Source: Neptuniibacter sp.
GTDB lineage: Bacteria; Pseudomonadota; Gammaproteobacteria; Pseudomonadales; Balneatricaceae
Reading direction: 5' to 3'
Assembly: GCF_024231755.1 (NCBI RefSeq)
Contig: NZ_JAAEQH010000061.1
Coordinates: forward strand, 1 to 37,761
DNA length: 37,761 nt
Shown here: positions 31,678-37,761 of the stretch, piece after piece
Layout of the letters: each line of letters starts with the position of its first letter
Numbering within the stretch: position 1 is the first letter of the stretch
Notes under the pieces: generated by a model
Databases searched by the model: none
What the model was told of the DNA's origin: nothing
The model's input: the letters and a program-made list of their open reading frames with translations, nothing else
Program-made: the position numbers and the translations under genes

Positions 31678-32094
31678 ATGTTGATTGAAGTCTATATGCT
31701 GGCCGTTGAAAATTCAGAAGGGAGTTTTCAGCTAGCAAACCACAAGCAGGGTAGCGTTGATATGCCTTTGTGCTTTTCTGAATCTCATGCTGAATTTATG
31801 TTCAAGTTTGCAGAGCAGAAAGCTGATTACAGTGTAGGGGATATGGTCTTGTTACTGAAAGGCTGCATTGATATGACTGCGTTTAGCGACAGTCAGAATT
31901 TCTCAATGGATTTTATCCATAAGCTGTATACGGAACAGAGCCTGTCCAGTTGGCAAGTGCTTAAGAAAAGAGAAGCTGAATGCAGTGCTACCGATTTATA
32001 CCGCAACAAAGTGATGACTGAGCTTAACCGTCATCACATAGAGCTGCTTAATAATAGGGGCTGGTTTTCTAGTGATAATCAGGGGATAAATTAA
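31678..32094 (+). CDS. Small cytoplasmic protein of unknown function
   Basis: 138 residues, not recognised. GGAAGGTG lies just before the ATG (31678; an internal ATG at 31696 is possible). No signal peptide or TM segment. Features: an acidic/aromatic stretch (SESHAEFMFKFAEQK), a hydrophobic strand (GDMVLLLKGC) and a helical tail (RNKVMTELNRHHIELLNNRGW). It starts 17 bp after the chemoreceptor stop and shares its terminator, so it is likely co-transcribed and may assist that receptor. Confidence 0.7.
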   Translation: MLIEVYMLAVENSEGSFQLANHKQGSVDMPLCFSESHAEFMFKFAEQKADYSVGDMVLLLKGCIDMTAFSDSQNFSMDFIHKLYTEQSLSSWQVLKKREAECSATDLYRNKVMTELNRHHIELLNNRGWFSSDNQGIN

Positions 32095-32197
32095 TTCCCC
32101 TACAAATTGCAATGATACTAAGTTGGAATTCCATATTTCTCTTAGTTATATAAGTATATACCCGTATCGTTTTAGATACCTACACTAAGCTCCTTAA

Positions 32198-32228
32198 GGC
32201 ATCGATCGCAGATCGGTGCCTTTTTTTT
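32198..32228 (+). terminator. Terminator after the chemoreceptor/small gene pair
   Basis: GGCATCGATC-GCA-GATCGGTGCC (one wobble), then eight T. It lies between convergent genes and abuts the FecR-gene stop codon. Confidence 0.9.
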
Positions 32229-32230
32229 AC

Positions 32231-32887
32231 TCAGTAATCAAATGAACTGGATCCTTGAGCCTTTTTCTTCACTTCTGTCGCTGCTGCAGCTTTGATTAAT
32301 TTATCCTGACTCCATTTCTTTACAGTGGATGGAGCCATTCCAGGCTTAACCATGGTGCCATCTGTAGCTTCAGTCAGCTCAACCCGTCCCAGCTCATTTT
32401 CTACATAAACGCCTTTTCCGCTTAGCATTGTTACATCAAGCGCATCAGAGAAGATCATACCTCCCCAAAATTCAGTGCCACGCACACCTATAGTAGCGAT
32501 TGGCGTATGGATCTCGAACTTAGGATTTTCTTGCTTACCAATTTTGCCGGTTAGGGTACGAAAGGCTCCTTTGAGCATTTTGAAACTGACATCGGATTTA
32601 GTTTTACCAAACTCATACTTAGATAGTTCGAACTCGGTATTTTCGGCCAGTGAAAGGGTTGTCTTGTCGTTGAACTTTATCAGGATGCGGCTTCCCACCG
32701 GCGTGATTACAGTGTCGTTTTGAAAGAGCTTGTCGTTACGTTTAATAAACAGGTGCTGTTGCTCCCGGACGACAAGGGGGCTTCCTTTGACTAGAACCAC
32801 CTTGCCAATTGCGTCAGCAAAACTTAATGAGGGAAAAAGCAGCATTAGACACAGTACGCGCAGTGGGCTTTTAAATAGGCTTAACAT
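32231..32887 (-). CDS. FecR-domain periplasmic protein
   Basis: Secreted protein of 218 residues with signal peptide 1-24 (ending SFA). The FecR-like domain occupies most of the mature chain: QNDTVITPVGSRILIKFNDK, LSLAENTEFEL, then IHTPIATIGVRGTEFWG. No TM helix for sigma-factor signalling follows, and no ECF sigma gene is nearby, so it belongs to the free-standing periplasmic FecR-domain group rather than true FecR anti-sigma regulators. The C-terminus is Lys- and Ala-rich. AAGGAAAA precedes the ATG. It lies 60 bp downstream of ppsR on the same strand and may be read from the same transcript. Confidence 0.85.
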   Translation of the reverse strand: MLSLFKSPLRVLCLMLLFPSLSFADAIGKVVLVKGSPLVVREQQHLFIKRNDKLFQNDTVITPVGSRILIKFNDKTTLSLAENTEFELSKYEFGKTKSDVSFKMLKGAFRTLTGKIGKQENPKFEIHTPIATIGVRGTEFWGGMIFSDALDVTMLSGKGVYVENELGRVELTEATDGTMVKPGMAPSTVKKWSQDKLIKAAAATEVKKKAQGSSSFDY

Positions 32888-32947
32888 CGCTTTTCCTTTT
32901 GTGAATTTATCCGGGCAGGCAGGTTTATCTGCTCGTTATTTAGGATT

Positions 32948-33766
32948 TTAGTTCATTCTCCGCTCAAGTCCTGCGTGTGCCATGATCCGAGTGGAGATCT
33001 CTTCGATGGAGAAGTTTGTTGTGTTGATGGAAGGGATATTCAGTTTTTTAAACAGCCTCTCCACTTCGCGAACCTCAAAATCACATTGATCGAGTGAGGA
33101 GTAGCGACTGTTGGCACGTCGTTCATGACGAATTGCAGATAGCTGGAATGGGTCAATCGTAAGGCCATACAGCTTGTGTTTAAATTCTGCCAGCACATCG
33201 GGAAGTTTATTGAATTCCATATCCTCTTCAGTAAGAGGGTAGTTAGCCGCTCGGATACCAAATTGCATCGCCATATATAGGCAGGTAGGTGTCTTACCAC
33301 AGCGAGAGACGCCCACCAGAATAATGTCAGCATTTTTGTATTGACGTGTACGAGCGCCGTCATCGTTATCGATCGCGAAATTTACGGAATCGATCCGCTC
33401 TTTATAGCGAGTACGCTCGACAATACCGTGTGACTTACCGACGGAGTAATTGGAGTGAGAATTGAGCTCGCTTTCCAGTGGCTTGAGGAAACTGGAAAAT
33501 ACATCAGTTTTGAAGGCATTGGATTGAGCGATAATATTGCGAATCTCTTCGTTTACGACGGTATCAAAGATCAGCGGCCGTTCGCCGTCTTTCTCTGCTG
33601 CCTGATTGATTCGATGTACAGCCTCATGAGCCTTTTCGATACTGTCCACATATGGCAGCGTAATCTGTTCGAATTCAATACTATCAAACTGAGCCAGAAG
33701 ACTATGCCCCAGGGCCTCAGAAGTTAGTCCGGTACCATCAGAAATAAAGAATGCAGTGCGTTTCAT
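32948..33766 (-). CDS. ppsR: PEP synthase regulatory protein (kinase/phosphorylase)
   Basis: Bifunctional ADP-dependent kinase and phosphate-dependent phosphorylase that inactivates and reactivates PEP synthase by modifying a Thr near its catalytic His. 272 residues, the normal length for DUF299/PSRP proteins. N-terminal [19 protein letters not shown]-loop [10 protein letters not shown] at about 151-160, and the typical [13 protein letters not shown] and HAGLERR at the end. Its target gene, ppsA, is divergent from it across a 222-bp region, the usual arrangement in gammaproteobacteria. Confidence 0.97.
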   Translation of the reverse strand: MKRTAFFISDGTGLTSEALGHSLLAQFDSIEFEQITLPYVDSIEKAHEAVHRINQAAEKDGERPLIFDTVVNEEIRNIIAQSNAFKTDVFSSFLKPLESELNSHSNYSVGKSHGIVERTRYKERIDSVNFAIDNDDGARTRQYKNADIILVGVSRCGKTPTCLYMAMQFGIRAANYPLTEEDMEFNKLPDVLAEFKHKLYGLTIDPFQLSAIRHERRANSRYSSLDQCDFEVREVERLFKKLNIPSINTTNFSIEEISTRIMAHAGLERRMN

Positions 33767-33988
33767 TGTGTGTTTACAAGTACAGCTGAAGATAATCTGC
33801 GCACTATACCAGAAGAAAGACTATAAATTTGTACTGAAATAGAGCCAGGTCATGCAATTCTCACGTAAATAGGTGGGATTGGCGGATTTCGGTAAGGATT
33901 TTTAAAACGTACTACAGTAAGATTCTATTGCGCTAAAAAACATATAAGAACACAGTATTCGCACTATCTGAGTAGAGGAGATATAGCG
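33767..33988. promoter_or_regulatory. Divergent ppsR/ppsA promoter region
   Basis: 222 bp between divergent starts; AT-rich with no clear consensus promoter pair. GAGGAG lies about 10 bp before the ppsA TTG start. Confidence 0.5.
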
Positions 33989-36355
33989 TTGCAAAACTAT
34001 GTGTTACGCCTGGACCAGGTTGGCATGGGTGATGTAGAGAAGGTGGGTGGTAAAAACGCTTCTCTGGGTGAAATGTTACAAGAATTAACTGGTGCCAATG
34101 TTAAGGTGCCAAACGGTTTTGCAACAACCGCAGATGCTTTCAGGGGTTTCCTGGAACATGGTGGTTTGGAAGCACAGATTAATGAAAAACTGCATCAGCT
34201 GGATACCAATGATATTCAGGCTCTGAAGGATGCGGGCATGACTATCCGTGGCTGGATCATGGATGCAGAGTTTCAGCCGCAACTTGACCAGGCTATCGAT
34301 ACGGCCTGGAAAGAGATGTCTGAGGGCAATGAAAACCTGGCCGTTGCTGTCCGTTCCTCGGCAACTGCTGAAGACCTTCCTGATGCCTCATTTGCTGGCC
34401 AGCAAGAAACTTTCCTGAATGTTCGCGGGCTCGCCAATGTAAAACACTCTATTAAAGAGGTGTTTGCCTCTTTGTATAACGACCGTGCGATCTCTTACCG
34501 TGTTCACCACGGCTTTGAGCATCATGAAGTTGCTCTGTCTGCGGGCATTCAGCGCATGGTTCGGAGTGAGACCGGTTCGTCGGGCGTTATGTTTACACTA
34601 GATACCGAATCCGGTTTTAACCATGTGGTGTTTATCACCTCTTCTTATGGTTTAGGTGAAACCGTTGTGCAGGGTGCAGTAAACCCTGACGAGTTTTACG
34701 TTTATAAACCAACCCTAAAAATGGGGGCTCCTGCGATTATTCGCAAAACCATTGGCTCTAAAGCAATTAAGATGGTTTACGCACCAGAAGGTTCTGCTAA
34801 TCCAGTTGATACCGTGCAAGTTGATCAGGAAGAGCGCAACCAGTTCTCTATTAACGATGCCGATGTGCAGCAGCTAGCGAAAATCGCACTGGAAATTGAG
34901 GCGCATTACGGCCGCCCAATGGATATCGAGTGGGCTAAAGATGGTGATACTGGCGAATTGTTTGTAGTACAGGCCCGCCCAGAAACAGTTAAGAGCCGTA
35001 GCAATCAGGCGGTTATCGAACGTTATCTACTAAAAGAAACCAGTGAAGTTCTGGTCGAAGGCCGCTCTATCGGTCATAAGATCGGCTCTGGTCACGTTCG
35101 CATTGTTAAAGACATCAGCGAAATGGATGTTGTACAACCGGGTGAAGTCTTGGTTACCGATATGACCGACCCAGACTGGGAGCCGGTTATGAAGCGTGCG
35201 GCAGCAATAGTCACTAACCGTGGTGGCCGAACTTGTCACGCGGCTATCATTGCACGTGAACTGGGTATTCCTGCGATTGTAGGCTGTGGCGATGCTACCG
35301 ATCAGTTTGTGAATGGTCAGTTAGTCACTGTTTCTTGTGCGGAAGGTGATACTGGCCGCGTTTATGCAGGCAAGCTTGATTACGAACACCAGTCCAACAG
35401 TGTCGAACAGATGCCGGATCTGCCTTTCGATATCATGATGAACGTTGGCAACCCGGATAGAGCTTTTGATTTTCAGGCTCTACCTAATGCTGGTGTTGGC
35501 CTGGCCCGTCTTGAATTTATTATCAATCGCATGATCGGCGTTCACCCTAAGGCACTGATCAACTTTGATAGCCAGCCGCCTGCATTACAGCAGACTATCT
35601 CTCGTCGTATCGCCGGTTATGATAACCCGGTCGATTTCTATGTAGATCGTTTGGTTGAAGGTATCTCAACTCTCGCGGCAGCGTTCTATCCGAAAAAAGT
35701 AATTGTGCGCATGTCAGACTTTAAGTCGAACGAGTACGGCCATCTGATCGGTGGCGACATGTTCGAGCCAAGCGAAGAAAACCCAATGCTGGGCTTCCGT
35801 GGTGCTGCGCGTTATATCTCTGAGAATTTCCGAGACTGCTTCGAATTAGAGTGTCGTGCGCTTAAACGTGTTCGTGACGAGATGATGTTAACTAATGTTG
35901 AGATCATGATTCCGTTCGTTCGTACTCCGGGTGAAGCTAAGCAGGTTGTGGATCTTCTTGCTGCCAATGGCCTTAAGCGTGGAGAGAATGATTTACGTGT
36001 CATTATGATGTGTGAAATCCCGTCTAACGCACTGCTAGCTGATGAGTTCCTAGAGCACTTTGATGGTTTCTCCATCGGTTCCAATGACCTCACACAGCTG
36101 ACATTAGGTCTGGATCGTGACTCCGGCGTTATTGCTCATTTATTTGATGAACGTGATGGTGCAGTTAAGAAGCTGCTTTCAATGGCAATCAGTGCGTGTA
36201 AAGCGCAGGGCAAGTATGTTGGTATCTGTGGTCAGGGGCCTTCTGACCACCCGGATCTGGCGCGTTGGCTGATGGAGCAGGGGATTAGCACCGTATCCCT
36301 GAATCCAGACTCCGTTCTGGATACATGGTTCTTCCTCGCCAATAATGATAGTTAA
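33989..36355 (+). CDS. ppsA: Phosphoenolpyruvate synthase
   Basis: PpsA makes phosphoenolpyruvate, AMP and phosphate from pyruvate and ATP, allowing gluconeogenesis. 788 residues, close to the E. coli length. The N-terminal ATP-binding domain contains [11 protein letters not shown] and [20 protein letters not shown]. The central phospho-carrier domain has [15 protein letters not shown] with the catalytic His and the Thr target of PpsR. The C-terminal PEP/pyruvate barrel contains [17 protein letters not shown] and [12 protein letters not shown]. The start codon is TTG at 33989, supported by a GAGGAG ribosome site and by the protein aligning from its second residue. A strong hairpin terminator follows the stop. 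Confidence 0.98.
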   Translation: MQNYVLRLDQVGMGDVEKVGGKNASLGEMLQELTGANVKVPNGFATTADAFRGFLEHGGLEAQINEKLHQLDTNDIQALKDAGMTIRGWIMDAEFQPQLDQAIDTAWKEMSEGNENLAVAVRSSATAEDLPDASFAGQQETFLNVRGLANVKHSIKEVFASLYNDRAISYRVHHGFEHHEVALSAGIQRMVRSETGSSGVMFTLDTESGFNHVVFITSSYGLGETVVQGAVNPDEFYVYKPTLKMGAPAIIRKTIGSKAIKMVYAPEGSANPVDTVQVDQEERNQFSINDADVQQLAKIALEIEAHYGRPMDIEWAKDGDTGELFVVQARPETVKSRSNQAVIERYLLKETSEVLVEGRSIGHKIGSGHVRIVKDISEMDVVQPGEVLVTDMTDPDWEPVMKRAAAIVTNRGGRTCHAAIIARELGIPAIVGCGDATDQFVNGQLVTVSCAEGDTGRVYAGKLDYEHQSNSVEQMPDLPFDIMMNVGNPDRAFDFQALPNAGVGLARLEFIINRMIGVHPKALINFDSQPPALQQTISRRIAGYDNPVDFYVDRLVEGISTLAAAFYPKKVIVRMSDFKSNEYGHLIGGDMFEPSEENPMLGFRGAARYISENFRDCFELECRALKRVRDEMMLTNVEIMIPFVRTPGEAKQVVDLLAANGLKRGENDLRVIMMCEIPSNALLADEFLEHFDGFSIGSNDLTQLTLGLDRDSGVIAHLFDERDGAVKKLLSMAISACKAQGKYVGICGQGPSDHPDLARWLMEQGISTVSLNPDSVLDTWFFLANNDS

Positions 36356-36380
36356 TCTATTCATATATACTTGGCTGATA

Positions 36381-36409
36381 AAAAAGGCGGTTTAATAACC
36401 GCCTTTTTT
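36381..36409 (+). terminator. Terminator after ppsA
   Basis: AAAAA-GGCGGTT-TAAT-AACCGCC-TTTTTT: perfect 7-bp stem flanked by A and T tracts, so it can work for both strands. Confidence 0.92.
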
Positions 36410-36466
36410 AGTGTGCAGCAATAGTCACCACTTGCGGGCAGGCTCCCTTCGATTTTCATAACTCTA

Positions 36467-37099
36467 TCAGTCTTTTCCGGGCCGCATAGAAAAGTAAATA
36501 ACAAAAGCGGTGAACAAGCCAACCAGATGCGCAGGGTAATAAACTTGCCAGCCATCATTCATAAATACAGCCGTTCCGCTCAGCAGCTCTAGAGCTGTTT
36601 TTCCAACGATTAGAACCAAAGGTAGATACGCTATTAACTGACCATATCTCTGTTTATTCAATCGCGCCCAAAGAAAAGCTGTGAGTGTGATCAGGGTGTA
36701 TACAGTACCCGAGATACCTGTATATGCAGCGATATCAGATAATGGGGATAGTAAAAACAGGTTCAGAGCACTCGTGCAGACTAGCAGGCCAGTAAGGAGT
36801 ATTTTTCGGCTATGGTATTCCAGATAACAACCTGCAGCTGTGAAGGTAATCCAATCCCAGAAAAGATGATCCCATGAGCTGTGTGTTAGATGCCCAGTAA
36901 TCAGCCTCCAGTACTCACCTCGGTCTAAAATAGCCTCATAATTAAAACTCAACAGGTTCAGCAGAGATGGTATTTCGAGAGCAGATACCGTAAACAGCAA
37001 AACCAAGCCGCTAATACTGAGTGTAATTCGCGGAATTTTATAATCAGATCCACCGCCCAAAAGGGCGATGGATGAATTTTCTGAAGTCGATACTGACAT
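36467..37099 (-). CDS. Rhombosortase (rhomboid-family intramembrane protease)
   Basis: Intramembrane serine protease of 210 residues, 6 or so TM segments. Signature GEYWRLITGHLTHSSWDHL at 61-79, catalytic Ser130 in GISG and catalytic His191 in YYPAHLVG. Rhombosortases process proteins carrying a GlyGly-CTERM tail, which is a Gly-rich motif followed by a TM helix and a basic end. Such a protein is encoded directly upstream on the same strand, 4 bp away, so enzyme and substrate are probably co-expressed. The ~35-residue soluble N-terminus is longer than in compact rhomboids. Confidence 0.9.
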   Translation of the reverse strand: MSVSTSENSSIALLGGGSDYKIPRITLSISGLVLLFTVSALEIPSLLNLLSFNYEAILDRGEYWRLITGHLTHSSWDHLFWDWITFTAAGCYLEYHSRKILLTGLLVCTSALNLFLLSPLSDIAAYTGISGTVYTLITLTAFLWARLNKQRYGQLIAYLPLVLIVGKTALELLSGTAVFMNDGWQVYYPAHLVGLFTAFVIYFSMRPGKD

Positions 37100-37103
37100 G
37101 AGG

Positions 37104-37761
37104 TTAGTCCCGATCAGTAGTTTTAAAGCGACGCAGTTGAATTAGCGCAATGCTTGCTGCAATCATAATTACTAACCATGGAGATACAGCACCACCACCG
37201 GAACCTGAGCGGGAAGGGGATACAGTTGCACGCTGTTGGCTTTGGTTAGGTTTAGCAGCGGACTGATCAACAAACATAGGCTGCTGTTTGTCTACTCGGT
37301 TCTGCTGAGCTGTAATGGGCTGATTTGCTCGAACCTCTCGTGCTTTCTGCTCCTTCTCCACTCGCTTATGGTTGTTACGCTCAATATTCATTGCCTTAAA
37401 CACTTCATCACGTAGCACGATCATGGAGGTGTAATCTGTGACCAATCCATACTCAACAGCAGTATCGACTATAGCCTGTTCTGCATCTTGATCTGAGCCC
37501 AGATAATCAATCTCTGCCTGTAGCTCCTCGATGGCAGCAAAGGCCCAAAGGCGCTCCAGTTCCGGATTATCAGTAGCTGTTTCCGGTAATGTGAATCGTG
37601 TCTTATAGATTTTCTTCTGGCCGTTAACTGTGCCGCTTAAGCGTACTTCTGCTTCACCTGGTTTATAGTAATGGCCAAATACTGTCAGCTGCTGACCGTG
37701 ATAAAGGGTATTGGCAAGACGGGGTTTAACTAATTCTTTACTACGCACACCGTCAATTTCG
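37104..37761 (-). CDS. GlyGly-CTERM protein, C-terminal part (cut by window edge)
   Basis: The frame is open through the right edge; the GTG at 37748 is an internal Val, not a start (it is preceded in frame by EIDG). The visible ~218 residues contain LVKPRLANTLYHGQQLTVFG and GEAEVRLSGTVNGQ, a pattern seen C-terminal to VIT/VWA domains in marginal-zone surface proteins, then a charged linker and a tail GSGGGAVSPWLVIMIAASIA followed by a basic end RRFKTTDRD. That tail is the rhombosortase recognition signal. Probably a secreted or surface-attached VWA-type protein; the N-terminal domains are outside the window, so this is inference. Confidence 0.8.
   Translation of the reverse strand, partial: EIDGVRSKELVKPRLANTLYHGQQLTVFGHYYKPGEAEVRLSGTVNGQKKIYKTRFTLPETATDNPELERLWAFAAIEELQAEIDYLGSDQDAEQAIVDTAVEYGLVTDYTSMIVLRDEVFKAMNIERNNHKRVEKEQKAREVRANQPITAQQNRVDKQQPMFVDQSAAKPNQSQQRATVSPSRSGSGGGAVSPWLVIMIAASIALIQLRRFKTTDRD

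Noticed and set aside
33040..33363. 107-codon minus-strand frame inside ppsR
   Set aside because: Same strand, wrong frame, fully inside a well-conserved gene.

Overview
The window looks like chromosome of a marine gammaproteobacterium, probably Oceanospirillales-like. The basis is a long (class II) ilvC, a ppsA/ppsR pair, a TtpC-type (TonB2-like) energiser operon, a rhombosortase/GlyGly-CTERM pair and moderate GC. The genus assignment is inference only.

Layout. 1-2063: 5' part of a ModF-like ATPase gene and ilvC, both on the minus strand. 2263-3127: four tandem ~190-bp repeat units downstream of an initiator tRNA-Met (minus strand), with hairpin arms that differ between units but stay paired. 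3220-28573: a ~25-kb metal-acquisition island, all on the plus strand. 28831-32094: a LuxR-type regulator with a degenerate receiver, a chemoreceptor and a small unknown gene. 32231-36355: a FecR-domain protein and ppsR (minus), divergent from ppsA (plus). 36467-37761: rhombosortase and the 3' part of its likely GlyGly-CTERM substrate gene (minus).

The island is built from two paralogous modules around a dedicated TonB system. Module A (3424-13113) has a DUF4198 protein, an OmpR/CpxR-like response regulator and kinase, a heme-receptor-like TonB-dependent receptor, a siderophore-type receptor, a large PepSY-TM protein and a small periplasmic protein. The energiser (13267-18161) is DUF3450, TtpC-like, ExbB, ExbD, TonB and a TPR protein. 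Module B (18168-28573) has a second regulator/kinase pair, a second heme-receptor-like receptor, a small PepSY-TM protein, a DUF2271 protein with a flavinylation-type DAVTGAT motif, a second DUF4198 protein, a second small periplasmic protein, a membrane-anchored unknown protein, a ZnuABC/SitABC-type ABC importer and a degenerate substrate-binding-protein relative.

Reading them together (inference): metal or metal-chelate enters through the receptors using the dedicated TonB complex. It may be reduced in the periplasm by the PepSY/DUF2271 flavoprotein, handled by DUF4198 and the small proteins (all four predicted to begin with His after signal cleavage), and imported by the ABC transporter. 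Five transcription units carry the same tandem box, GTAAN-N4-GTAAM (M = A/C), usually ~70 bp before the start codon and ~27 bp before a -10-like hexamer. Two of these promoters also have Fur-like boxes over the -10. This points to one regulon controlled by the two resident CpxR-like regulators together with Fur. The metal itself (Fe, Mn or Zn) cannot be decided from the sequence.
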